NCBI RefSeq assembly: GCF_014892575.1
Contig: NZ_JADBGI010000006.1
Location: 124,001-188,000 of the forward strand
DNA: 64,000 nucleotides
Origin: Nocardiopsis coralli
GTDB lineage: Bacteria; Actinomycetota; Actinomycetes; Streptosporangiales; Streptosporangiaceae
Reading direction: 5' to 3'
The notes under the pieces were generated by a model, which did not search any database, had not been told where the DNA came from, and saw only the letters and a program-made list of their open reading frames with translations. Of the stretch, positions 51,248-59,143 are shown one piece after another. The translations under genes and the position numbers were made by a program. The stretch's first letter is position 1; the number at the start of each line of letters is the position of its first letter.

Positions 51248-52189
51248 TGGCTCGACCCCCTCAACGATGGGGTTCGGATGAACCCCAGATCTCTCAACTA
51301 ACCCGCACTGTCGGGCTGACGGCCGTCAAACGCGACTGACGACTCGCGCCAGCTTACGTACACGTACAACCGTACCTGGTCGGGCCCAGCCGTGCCTACG
51401 CCACCCGGGTGTGACGATCCACCGCGACACCGCGCGCGGCCCGCCCCTGCGTCGACGGAGGTCGTCGAGCACTCTCCAGCACGCCAACCGAGCGTCACGT
51501 CATTGTCAGCTTTTCGGCGACAGCGTCAGGACCTCTGTCGTGAACCGGACGCCCCGACACGCCGGTGACCAACCTGGTACACCAGGTTTCTCAACCTCTT
51601 CAGAGAGCCTTTTCCCACGTGAGGCAAGGGCTTCCGAACGCGGCTCCCCGCCGCCGCGCCGAGCTCTCAGAAATTGGGCATAACGCCCGTTAAGGATCGA
51701 CGTACACTGTAGCGAGGCGATCACAGAGTGCACGCTCCGTAATCAGAGAAGCCCTGCCACGCGGGCGATCCCGCGTGACCCGACCGCTCGGACCGATGGG
51801 GACGGCCTTCCTCCGAACGCCCCGCCGGGCCGGCACGCACCCGCGAACCGACCAGCGCGACGACCCCCGGAACCGACCCCCGACATCCGGGTTTCGGTCA
51901 GCCACGCCTAGCACTTCGGTCGCTCCGGATCGAGAAAAACGAGGCCGGAGAACGAAGTTTTGACCGAATAGACCACATGCCACTAAACGTGTCGCTAGAA
52001 TCACTTAGCGTGACGCGGCCACGGGCGGCTTTCTTTGGCCTCCCACGTGCAAAGTTGCTTGGAGTGGTCGCACAATCACCTCGGGTGATGCCGATGGCTC
52101 GCAGATCGGGAACATCGGACATCCGGGCCCAGTGCCAGGATTTAAGGCTCAAGGATCGGCACACAGATCCAGGAGGAGAGGCCGTACAC
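51248..52189. other. 942-bp non-coding region upstream of bldC
   Basis: No ORF here has high third-position GC or family similarity. It contains an 18-bp palindrome (51571-51588), possible -10 boxes TACACT (51703-51708) and TAGAAT (51996-52001), and the likely promoters of DUF3073 (left) and bldC (right). GC content is visibly lower around 51600-51720 and 51900-52020. A long, regulated leader for bldC or an unannotated small RNA would fit; neither is shown. Confidence 0.55.
51571..51588. promoter_or_regulatory. 18-bp palindrome upstream of bldC
   Basis: AACCTGGTACACCAGGTT: 8-bp perfect arms around AC. About 600 bp upstream of bldC and 324 bp upstream of DUF3073. It looks like an operator for a dimeric regulator. 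Confidence 0.45.
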
Positions 52190-52393
52190 ATGTCGACTCG
52201 CACGCCCGAGGCGGAGCCCCTGTTGACCCCCGCCGAGGTTGCCACCATGTTCCGCGTGGACCCCAAGACGGTCACACGTTGGGCGAAGGCGGGCAAGCTG
52301 ACCTCGATCCGCACCTTGGGCGGACACCGCCGCTATCGCGAGACTGAGGTCCGCGCCCTGCTGGCCGGAATTCCCAGCCAGCGTACGGAGTGA
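52190..52393 (+). CDS. bldC: Developmental regulator BldC (MerR-like DNA-binding protein)
   Basis: A 67-residue protein, almost only a winged-helix MerR-type DNA-binding domain: LLTPAEVATMFRVDPKTVTR, WAKAGKLTSIRTLGGHRRYR, then EVRALLAGI. BldC in Streptomyces binds DNA as asymmetric head-to-tail oligomers and delays the switch to sporulation. It lacks the effector and dimerisation parts of MerR. The ATG follows AGGAGGAGAG at ten bases. The long non-coding upstream region and the position after purM-DUF3073 match Streptomyces. Confidence 0.95.
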   Translation: MSTRTPEAEPLLTPAEVATMFRVDPKTVTRWAKAGKLTSIRTLGGHRRYRETEVRALLAGIPSQRTE

Positions 52394-52457
52394 TCTCCCC
52401 GGTCTGAGCCGGTTCCGGGGGGAACGGCCGGGCGGACTCCGGCTGACGACGAGAACC

Positions 52458-52484
52458 GAGGGCGGGCCCGACGGGCCCGCCCTC
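52458..52484. terminator. Terminator after bldC
   Basis: GAGGGCGGGCCC (52458-52469), 3-nt loop, complement 52473-52484. Confidence 0.75.
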
Positions 52485-52534
52485 ATCCGTGTCCGAAGCA
52501 CGAAACGACCACCTGGGACCCACAGGAGGCCCCC

Positions 52535-52936
52535 ATGCCACAAGACCGTCCGAGCCGCGCGCGGTCACTCACCGTCATCTCGTGGGTGCTGCAGGCCCTC
52601 GGTGCCGCAGTCTTCTTCCTCGTCGGCGCCGGCAAGCTCCTCGCCTGGCCGGACCACGTCGCCACGTTCGAGCAGATCGGGGCCGGCCAGTGGCTGCGCT
52701 ACGCCGTCGGGGCGGCCGAGGTCGTGGGCGCCGCCATGCTGTTGGCGCCGCGCACCGCGGGGCTCGCCGCGCTCGGGCTGTCCGTCGTCGTGGCGGGCGC
52801 GGCCCTGACCCACGTCTTCCTGCTGATGGACTCCGGCTGGGTGTTCCCGCTGGTGCTGACCGCCGCCATGGCCGCGGTCGCGTGGATCCGCCGCCCCGAG
52901 ACGCTCGCACTCATGGGCCGGGGCACCGTGCTCTGA
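52535..52936 (+). CDS. DoxX-like membrane protein
   Basis: A 133-residue protein with four membrane helices (residues ~13-30, 52-70, 75-95, 100-117), matching the DoxX-like family: FFLVGAGKLLAWPDHVATFE then YAVGAAEVVGAAMLLAPRTA. Family members associate with thiol or oxidative-stress systems in some bacteria; here the role is unknown. It converges on an LPXTG protein gene. Confidence 0.85.
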   Translation: MPQDRPSRARSLTVISWVLQALGAAVFFLVGAGKLLAWPDHVATFEQIGAGQWLRYAVGAAEVVGAAMLLAPRTAGLAALGLSVVVAGAALTHVFLLMDSGWVFPLVLTAAMAAVAWIRRPETLALMGRGTVL

Positions 52937-52990
52937 GGCCGGGCCCCACACGCGGGGGCCGCGCACTGGGCCCCGCACTTCCGGACGCCG

Positions 52991-54295
52991 TCAGTCCTCG
53001 ATGCGGTCGTCCAACGCGGTCGTGCGCCCGCGCGCGAGGTAGGTCGCCGCCGCACCGCCGCCGACCGCGACGCACGCAGCCGTCACCAGCGCCGCCAGGG
53101 AACCCCCGGTCGTGGGCAGGTGGCCCACGGGGCGCTCCTCGGAACCGGCCTCCCCGTCCTTGTCGTCGGAGGCACCGGAGTCCGAGGCGTGCGTGGATCC
53201 CAGCGCCCAGGAGTCGGCGAGGTCCACCGCGAACCCGTTGTCCTCGTCGGCGTCACCGACCTGCACCCACGCGGTCAGCCACGAGCGCGCGCCCGTGCCG
53301 TCCCACTCGGGGTCCTCGTCCTCGAAGGTCGACTCGTTGACCACGAAGCGCACGCTCACGGGGACCTCCTCCGGTTCCCCGCCGCCTTCGCCGGGCACCT
53401 CGAGCACGTCCGTGACGGTGGTGCCCTCCTCGCCCCGTTCCAGCTTCCCGACCGGTTCGCCGAACGCGGTGATCTCACCGTGCTCGAACCCCATGCGGGT
53501 CCGGCCGTCGAACCCGGCGGTGACGGTGGTGTCGACGTCGGCCACGGTGAACTCGACGCTGTCGGTGGTGCTCGCGTCGGAGGCACCGACCGGGGCCAGG
53601 GGCGCCAGGCGCGCCTCCCCGCCCGCCGGGGCCTCGGTGGCGCGATCGCCGGGCCGCTCCTCGGGTTCGGGCGACTCGCTCTCCTGTGGCTCGCCGGCGT
53701 CCTCGTCCGGTTCTTCCTCGTCCTCGCCCGGGCGCGGATCGTTCTCGTGGGCGGGGTCGTCCTCGGGTTCGTCCGCCTCGGCCCCGTTCTCGGGCTCGTC
53801 GGCGGGTTCCTCGGGCTCGTCGGGCGCCGCCTCGTCCTCGAGGGCGGAGGGCCGGTCCCCCTGCTCGTCGGTCTCGCCGTCGTCGCCGTCCCGGTCCCCG
53901 TCGGTGTCGGTGTCGTCCTCGGCGTCGGGCACGTCGATCATGCCGAGATCCACCAGGTCCTCGGCCTCCAGGCGGAACGTCGCGGACTCGACGGTGGCGT
54001 AGGCGTGGGCGCCCTCGGGGTCGACGACGGTGTGGCTGCCGCCCCGGATCTCGGCGTACTCGGACAGCGCGCCGTGGACCTCGTCGGCAGCGGACTCGTC
54101 CTCGTGGTCGTCACCGTGGCTGGCGGTGGAGTATCCGCTGACGAGATCGCCGTCGGAGACCCAGGCCTGTGCGTTGCCCCAGACCGTCGGGGAGGCGGTC
54201 GCGGGGGCGGCGGTCGCGACGGTGAGTGCGCCGAGCGCGGCGCACAGGACACCGCCGCCGAGGAGGCGGCGCACGATCGGCTCGGTGGTGGTCAC
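52991..54295 (-). CDS. LPXTG cell-wall-anchored protein with acidic stalk
   Basis: A 434-residue sortase substrate. Signal peptide: residues 1-35 (basic start, then GGGVLCAALGALTVATAAPATA). A first domain (SPTVWGNAQAWVSDGDLVSG) is split from a later one (TDSVEFTVADVDTTVTAGFD) by ~110 residues of Glu/Asp/Pro-rich linker. A GARSWLTAWVQVGDADED segment follows. The sorting signal is HLPTTGGSLAALV, a hydrophobic helix and a basic tail (LARGRTT). GTG 54295 follows AGGAG by seven bases. The gene lies directly after another LPXTG gene on the same strand. No sortase is in the window. Confidence 0.82.
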   Translation of the reverse strand: MTTTEPIVRRLLGGGVLCAALGALTVATAAPATASPTVWGNAQAWVSDGDLVSGYSTASHGDDHEDESAADEVHGALSEYAEIRGGSHTVVDPEGAHAYATVESATFRLEAEDLVDLGMIDVPDAEDDTDTDGDRDGDDGETDEQGDRPSALEDEAAPDEPEEPADEPENGAEADEPEDDPAHENDPRPGEDEEEPDEDAGEPQESESPEPEERPGDRATEAPAGGEARLAPLAPVGASDASTTDSVEFTVADVDTTVTAGFDGRTRMGFEHGEITAFGEPVGKLERGEEGTTVTDVLEVPGEGGGEPEEVPVSVRFVVNESTFEDEDPEWDGTGARSWLTAWVQVGDADEDNGFAVDLADSWALGSTHASDSGASDDKDGEAGSEERPVGHLPTTGGSLAALVTAACVAVGGGAAATYLARGRTTALDDRIED

Positions 54296-54511
54296 CACAG
54301 CACTCCTGGTTGTTCTGGGGGATGCCCGGCCCTGTCGCGGCCCCGAGGGGAGGGGTGGGGGCCGCGGGTGCGGCCGGGCGTGTGCGGAGCGGTTGAGCGG
54401 GGACCCTCCCGCCCCGGGAGGGAAACCGGACGGTGGGTCGCGGAGCGAACCCACAGAGCGAGCCTAGCCCGTGGAGGCCGAATCGGGAACCGCCGTGAGG
54501 GGCCGGTACAC

Positions 54512-54549
54512 GACCGCGGCCCCGGGGCGTGCACCCCGGGGCCGCGGTC
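54512..54549. terminator. Terminator between the two LPXTG genes
   Basis: A perfect 16-bp stem GACCGCGGCCCCGGGG (54512-54527), 6-nt loop, complement 54534-54549. It suggests the two surface genes are separate transcripts. Confidence 0.75.
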
Positions 54550-54591
54550 GACCGGTCGCCGGCGGAGGGCCGCCGGCGAGGACGGTGTGGA

Positions 54592-55653
54592 TCAGCTCTG
54601 GTCGGAGCTGTCGTCGGAGGTCTCGGCGCCGGTCGCGCCGTCGTTCTTGCGGCGGGTGAAGTAGAGGGTGGCGCCACCGCCGGCGGCCACGGCGGTGCCG
54701 GCGGCGATCAGGCCGGCCAGGGCGCCACCGGTGACGGGCAGGGTGTCCTCCCCGTCGTCCTTGCGGTCGTCCTGGTCGCCGTCACCCTTGCCGGGGTCCT
54801 TGCCGCCGTCCTGGTCGTCCTCGTCCTTGCCGTCCTCGCCGTTGCCGTTCTCGCCGTCCCCGTTGCCCGGGTCCTCGTCGTCGCCGTTACCGGGGTCGTC
54901 GCCGTTGCCCGGGTCCTCGTCCTCGACCTCGATCTCGGCGGTCGAGGACTGCGCCTCCCCGAGGTAGATCTCCACGGACTCGCCGTTGTCGGCGGTGAAG
55001 CTCGCGCCCAGGACGGTGGAGGCCGCGTCCCAGACGACGTCCTCGCCGTAGCGGTCCTCGACCTCGCCGGTGAACTCGTCGTGGAACGTGGCGATCTCCA
55101 CCTGGGGCGCGTTCACGTTCTCGGTGACGTCACCGGGCACGAAGGTGCTCTCGTGGGTGCCGTCCCAGCTCTTGGTCGTGCTGACGGTGGCGCCGCTGAT
55201 CTCGACGTCGAGGATGATCTCGTCGTCGTCCAGGGTGTCGGCCGCGTCGCCCTCGAGGGTCTGGGCATCGAGGTCGGAGCTGCTCAGCTCGTCCGCGGGC
55301 TGGGCCTCGAGCTCGATCGCCTCCTCCAGGGTGAGCTGGATGTGGGCGTGGTTGAGCACGACCTCGCTGTGCACACCCGCGGCGTCGGTGCTCGCGCTGA
55401 GGTCGGCGTCGAAGGTGATCCAGTTCTCGGGCTGGAAGGAGAAGTTCTCCGCGACGGACGCTTCCTCGCCCTGCGGGGTGCCGTCGAGGTAGAGCTCCTC
55501 GGTGGCGATGGTGAGCGCGGCCGAACCCGCGGTGACGGTGTCGGCGTGGGCGGGCATCGCGGCGGCGAGGGTCAGACCGCCGAAGGCTGCGAACGTGGCG
55601 CCGGCCTGGAGCATGCGGCGCGCGCTGATGCTGGGGGAATGGGTCAAGGTCAT
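54592..55653 (-). CDS. LPXTG cell-wall-anchored protein (LPVTG)
   Basis: A 353-residue sortase substrate. Signal peptide: residues 1-37, with FAAFGGLTLAAAMPAHA|DT. The ~200-residue exposed domain is beta-rich (AGSAALTIATEELYLDGTPQ, SEVVLNHAHIQLTLEEAIEL) and is followed by a Gly/Asp/Asn repeat region (EDPGNGD-type units, 265-310). The sorting signal is DTLPVTGGALAGLI, a membrane helix and RRKND. Start ATG 55653 sits right after GAGG, and a TTG two codons later has better spacing, so the first residues are uncertain. Ligand unknown. Confidence 0.82.
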   Translation of the reverse strand: MTLTHSPSISARRMLQAGATFAAFGGLTLAAAMPAHADTVTAGSAALTIATEELYLDGTPQGEEASVAENFSFQPENWITFDADLSASTDAAGVHSEVVLNHAHIQLTLEEAIELEAQPADELSSSDLDAQTLEGDAADTLDDDEIILDVEISGATVSTTKSWDGTHESTFVPGDVTENVNAPQVEIATFHDEFTGEVEDRYGEDVVWDAASTVLGASFTADNGESVEIYLGEAQSSTAEIEVEDEDPGNGDDPGNGDDEDPGNGDGENGNGEDGKDEDDQDGGKDPGKGDGDQDDRKDDGEDTLPVTGGALAGLIAAGTAVAAGGGATLYFTRRKNDGATGAETSDDSSDQS

Positions 55654-55885
55654 CCTCGTTCGGGTCGTCCCGACCCGCGCTGCCGGGTCGGGCGGCCTCG
55701 TGATCCACAGCCGTGACGGGCGGGAGCGGGACGCGGGGCGCGGACACGGACCGGTGTCGGATGTCGACGGCACGGCCTGGGGGCCGATGTCCGGGTGGTG
55801 CTCGGCGTCCGGGGGGATCGGCCGGATCCCCCTCCCCGGGGTCCGGGCCGGGGGATGCGCACCCCGAATGCCTCCGGGTCGGAGC

Positions 55886-55894
55886 TTATCCACA
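55886..55894 (+). promoter_or_regulatory. DnaA-box match TTATCCACA
   Basis: An exact match to the E. coli-type DnaA box, in a non-coding AT-richer patch upstream of the amidase gene. Isolated; not an origin. Confidence 0.35.
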
Positions 55895-55916
55895 GAATCA
55901 GGAGAAAGGCACCGTA

Positions 55917-56108
55917 ATGAGCATCACGGACACGTCACGATCGACAACTGTGCAGGTCAGAGCAGAAATGAGCGCAATTCCTTCTGTTCTTCGCAGAATT
56001 CGTGTGAACCCCGGAGCGACTCAGGCGTCAAGGAATGCGGGAAATCGGTCAGACGGTGACGGAGAACCCCACGGCGCCCGGTGCCGCGTACACGGGTGGG
56101 AGCGCTAG
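55917..56108 (+). CDS. Possible small ORF, 63 residues, doubtful
   Basis: ATG at 55917 with AGGAGAAAGG 8-17 bases upstream. The translation begins MSITDTSRSTTVQVRAEMSA. Codon usage is unlike the neighbours, with many A/T third positions, so it may be non-coding or recently acquired. No family recognised. It ends inside the promoter of the amidase gene. Confidence 0.25.
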   Translation: MSITDTSRSTTVQVRAEMSAIPSVLRRIRVNPGATQASRNAGNRSDGDGEPHGARCRVHGWER

Positions 56109-56117
56109 GTTGTGCAC
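56106..56117 (+). promoter_or_regulatory. Leaderless promoter of the amidase gene
   Basis: TAGGTT at 56106-56111, 6-nt spacer, ATG at 56118. Confidence 0.55.
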
Positions 56118-57017
56118 ATGTCCGCTTCGACCGAGCCGGGGCCCGGCGGCCGCACCCTCCGCGCCCTCTCCCTGACCGCGCTGGCCGCCCTGCTCTGCAC
56201 CTCGTGCGCCACCCCTCCCGGCGAGGCCCCGGCCGACGACCCGACGGCGGCTCCGCCCCTGCCCGGGCCCGACGACGGGCAGTCGGGCGAACCGGACGAG
56301 GCCCCCGGCGGACAGGACGACGGGCAGGACGGGCCGGCCGGCGACGGGCCGCTGGACAGCCGTGTCGTCGTCATCGACCCGGGCCACAACGGCGGCAACG
56401 CGGAGGCCTCCGACCGCATCAACGAGAACGTTCCGGCCGGCCCCGACGGGGAGGAGAAGGCCTGCGACACCGTCGGCACCGAGACCGCCGACGGGTTGTC
56501 CGAGCACGAGTTCAACTGGGAACTGTCCGTGCTGGTGCAGGAACGCCTGGAGGCCGACGGCGCGACCGTGGTTCTGACACGCGACGACAACGACGGCGTG
56601 GGCCCCTGCATCGACGAACGTGCGGAGATCGGAAACGACGCCGAGGCCGACGCGGCCGTGTCCATCCACGCCGACGGCGGGCCCGAGAGCGGGCGGGGTT
56701 TCCACGTGATCCACCCCGGGCCGATCGACGGGTACACCGACGAGATCGCCGAACCCTCCGAGGTGCTGGCGGAGGATCTGCACCGCGAGTACGGGGACGG
56801 CACGGACATGCCCGTCGCGGACTACCTCGCCGACGACGGTTTCGACGAACGCACCGACCTGGGCGGGCTCAACCTGTCCACGGTTCCGAAGGTGTTCCTG
56901 GAGACGGGGAACATGCGCAACGGCGAGGACGCAGAGATGCTGTCCGACCCCGAGTGGCGCGAGACCGCAGCCGACGCCATCGCCCGCGGGCTGGCCGCCT
57001 ACCTCATGCGCAGCTGA
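56118..57017 (+). CDS. N-acetylmuramoyl-L-alanine amidase (Amidase_3)
   Basis: A 299-residue exported amidase that cuts the bond between MurNAc and L-Ala of peptidoglycan. Residues 1-30 form a signal with a Cys cluster (ALLCTSCATPP) that may be a non-standard lipobox; a Pro/Asp-rich linker reaches residue ~70. The catalytic domain has VVVIDPGHNGGN (Zn His), the Glu ligand in SEHEFNWELSV, AVSIHADGG (second Zn His) and VFLETGNMRN (catalytic Glu). All zinc and catalytic residues look intact. ATG 56118 is chosen because of the TAGGTT box; GTG 56112 is the alternative. Confidence 0.9.
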   Translation: MSASTEPGPGGRTLRALSLTALAALLCTSCATPPGEAPADDPTAAPPLPGPDDGQSGEPDEAPGGQDDGQDGPAGDGPLDSRVVVIDPGHNGGNAEASDRINENVPAGPDGEEKACDTVGTETADGLSEHEFNWELSVLVQERLEADGATVVLTRDDNDGVGPCIDERAEIGNDAEADAAVSIHADGGPESGRGFHVIHPGPIDGYTDEIAEPSEVLAEDLHREYGDGTDMPVADYLADDGFDERTDLGGLNLSTVPKVFLETGNMRNGEDAEMLSDPEWRETAADAIARGLAAYLMRS

Positions 57018-57084
57018 GACGCGCCGCCGCGACCGCACCCGGCCACCCTTACCCGCCGGTATGGCCAGGAGCACACCCTCCCGG

Positions 57085-57097
57085 CATAATGCGCACC
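57085..57097 (+). promoter_or_regulatory. -10 box CATAAT upstream of a short ORF
   Basis: CATAAT at 57085-57090, 7-nt spacer, ATG at 57098. Confidence 0.45.
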
Positions 57098-57193
57098 ATG
57101 AACAGCCACATCCCCCGGCCCGAGTTCAGCACCGCTCCGGGCGTGCGCACCCACTGCACGCCACCGGGGTGCCCGACGCCGTCACGGCCGTGA
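57098..57193 (+). CDS. Possible leaderless upstream ORF (31 residues) before the DivIVA-motif gene
   Basis: A short ORF, MNSHIPRPEFSTAPGV... ending CTPPGCPTPSRP, whose ATG follows a good -10 box by 7 nt. It is Pro-rich with two Cys. It ends 80 bp before the start of the next gene. It may be a regulatory leader peptide or chance; there is no family match. Confidence 0.35.
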   Translation: MNSHIPRPEFSTAPGVRTHCTPPGCPTPSRP

Positions 57194-57260
57194 CCCCGAA
57201 GGCCCTGCGCACCCCCGGGCCTTCCTCCGAATCCGGCCGACCGACGGCCCACGTCGACTG

Positions 57261-57273
57261 CACAATGGTGACC
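57261..57273 (+). promoter_or_regulatory. Leaderless promoter of the DivIVA-motif gene
   Basis: CACAAT at 57261-57266, 7-nt spacer, ATG at 57274. Confidence 0.45.
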
Positions 57274-57957
57274 ATGCCTCTGACACCGGCGGACATCCGC
57301 GACAAGAAGTTCCACACGGTGCGATTTCGCCCTGGCTACAACGAGGGGGACGTCGACGCCCTCCTCGACCGCGTCGAGGCGACCCTGCTCGCTCTCGACG
57401 GCGGCCCCCGCAAAGGGGAACTGATCACCGCCGACGAGGTACGCGGGGCCCGCTTCCGCACCACCCGGTTCGGCCCCGGCTACCGCGAGGAGGAGGTGGA
57501 CGACTTCCTCGACCGCATCATCGCCGAGCTCGCCGGGCGCGGGCTGGGCCGTGAGGCGCAGCCGCCCTCCGGCCCTCCCCCGCTGCCCCCGCGCCCCGAA
57601 CCCGAGCCGGCCGCCCCACCGCGGGTCCCGGTCCCCGGCGGACCCGGCGGCCCCGGCACGAGCTCGCCCGCGGGCCCGCGGATGAGCGCCACGTCGGTGC
57701 GCAACAAACAGTTCGCCATCACCCGGCTGACCACGGGATACAACGAGCAGGAGGTCGACGACTTCCTCGACCGCGCGGAGTTCACGCTCACGATGCTGAT
57801 GGAGGGGCGCCCGGACCGGGCCACCCTGACCGCCACCGACGTGGAGCGTGTGCAGTTCGCGACCACCCGCGCGCGTCCCGGGTACGACCCCGAGCAGGTG
57901 GACCTGTTCCTGGACGCGCTCGCCGAGGAGCTGCGCCGGTACGAGGGCGGGCGCTGA
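57274..57957 (+). CDS. Four-repeat DivIVA-domain protein
   Basis: A 227-residue protein of the DivIVA N-terminal-motif group. It contains four copies of a ~32-residue unit like KKFHTVRFRPGYNEGDVDAL (starts at about residues 9, 57, 146 and 195), the membrane-curvature-binding segment of DivIVA/Wag31. Copies 2 and 3 are split by a Pro/Gly-rich linker (residues ~90-138). The long coiled coil of true DivIVA is missing. Four lipid-binding motifs without coiled coil suggest a peripheral membrane protein; its partner is unknown. An amidase and an M48-like gene are neighbours. Confidence 0.85.
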   Translation: MPLTPADIRDKKFHTVRFRPGYNEGDVDALLDRVEATLLALDGGPRKGELITADEVRGARFRTTRFGPGYREEEVDDFLDRIIAELAGRGLGREAQPPSGPPPLPPRPEPEPAAPPRVPVPGGPGGPGTSSPAGPRMSATSVRNKQFAITRLTTGYNEQEVDDFLDRAEFTLTMLMEGRPDRATLTATDVERVQFATTRARPGYDPEQVDLFLDALAEELRRYEGGR

Positions 57958-58083
57958 ACCGCGTCCCGCGCACGGACACGCCGCCTTCCACCACTCCCAC
58001 ACAAGGGAAGCGGAAAGTAATATTCGACCACAGGGAGTAACAACTCCTCGTGGTTCACGCACCGCGGCTGGAAGGGGGAGGGT

Positions 58084-59016
58084 ATGTCACCTGCGACACC
58101 ACCGGAGAGCCGAGCGGCCGCCTGCTCGACCAGCGGGGTTCCGGGATGCTCCCTGCAGGGCGGGCGCCCCACCGGCGAACCCCTCCCGGACCCGCGCCCC
58201 GCGCCCCCGGTGGAGACCGCGGGCGGTGACGAGGAACTGCTCCCGGCGCCCGCACACCCGTGGGAGCTCCCGCTGCTCGCGGTGTGCGTCACGATCACCC
58301 TCGCCCTGGCCGCCGGGGCCCTGCACCTGCTGTGGACCCTCACCGCCTCCGTGGTGTGGACGCTGGCGCCCGTGCCGGCCGTGCTCGCGGTGTGCTGGGT
58401 CGCCCGCGGGCTGCGCTACGCCCGGCACCGCGCCGAATCCGTGAAGGTCTCCCCCACCCAGTTCCCGGAGACGCACCGCCTGGTCGTGTCGCTGTCGGAG
58501 GCCATGGGGCTGGCCCGGGCCCCGGAGGTCTACGTCAGCACCGAGCGGCACCCGCGCCGCACCGACGCCTCCGCGCACGGGCTGCGGCGCTACCTCGTGC
58601 TCTGCCACGACGTGTTCGAGGTCGGCGAGCACGGGCGCGACCCCGAGGCGCTGGCCTTCCTCGTCGCCCACCAGATCGGGCACGTGGCGGCCGGGCACAC
58701 GGGGTACTGGCGCAGGGTCTCCACGCTCGGCGCCGAACTCCTCCCGGGGGTGGGGGCCGCGCTGTCCCGGGCACAGGAGTACACCGCCGACCACCACGCA
58801 CACGCGCACCTTCCGGAGGCCGCGCACGCCGTCCGCCTGCTCGCCGGCGGACGCCGCCTGTACCGGCGCGTGAACATGGGTGAGATGGCCGACCGTGCCC
58901 GCACCGACCGCGGGTGTTCGCTGCTGCTGTACCACCTGCTGGCCCGGCGCCCCAGCAACACCCGGCGCATGGCGGCGCTGCGGGACCGGTCGCGGCCCGG
59001 GCGGGTGTTCCTGTAG
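58084..59016 (+). CDS. M48-like membrane protease homologue with HQxxH
   Basis: A 310-residue protein: Pro-rich N terminus, membrane helices at ~62-83 and ~86-107, then the M48 domain. The expected HExxH reads HQIGH (FLVAHQIGHVAAGH, residues 192-205), with His196 and His200 but Gln197 instead of the catalytic Glu. The third zinc ligand, in SRAQEYTADHHA (Glu232), is present. Zinc could still bind, but hydrolysis as in M48 enzymes is unlikely. The domain order is otherwise normal. The ATG follows GGGGGAGGG closely. Confidence 0.82.
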   Translation: MSPATPPESRAAACSTSGVPGCSLQGGRPTGEPLPDPRPAPPVETAGGDEELLPAPAHPWELPLLAVCVTITLALAAGALHLLWTLTASVVWTLAPVPAVLAVCWVARGLRYARHRAESVKVSPTQFPETHRLVVSLSEAMGLARAPEVYVSTERHPRRTDASAHGLRRYLVLCHDVFEVGEHGRDPEALAFLVAHQIGHVAAGHTGYWRRVSTLGAELLPGVGAALSRAQEYTADHHAHAHLPEAAHAVRLLAGGRRLYRRVNMGEMADRARTDRGCSLLLYHLLARRPSNTRRMAALRDRSRPGRVFL

Positions 59017-59130
59017 CGGGGACGACACGCCGGAGGGCGCGTGCACACGGTCGCGGGCGGAGCCTAGGGTGTTCGGCGTCCCGATAGTCCGCCCCTTCGG
59101 GAGACACCCTTCTCTCGAAAACACGTTCGA

Positions 59131-59143
59131 TAGGCTGTCCTGC
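59131..59143 (+). promoter_or_regulatory. Leaderless promoter of the DUF6504 gene
   Basis: TAGGCT at 59131-59136, 7-nt spacer, GTG at 59144. Confidence 0.55.

Noticed and set aside
51411..51683. 90-codon + strand frame between DUF3073 and bldC
   Set aside because: No codon bias at third positions, no ribosome site or -10 box, and no recognisable family.
55886..55894. DnaA box considered as part of a replication origin
   Set aside because: A single box; no dnaA, dnaN, cluster of boxes or GC-skew evidence nearby.
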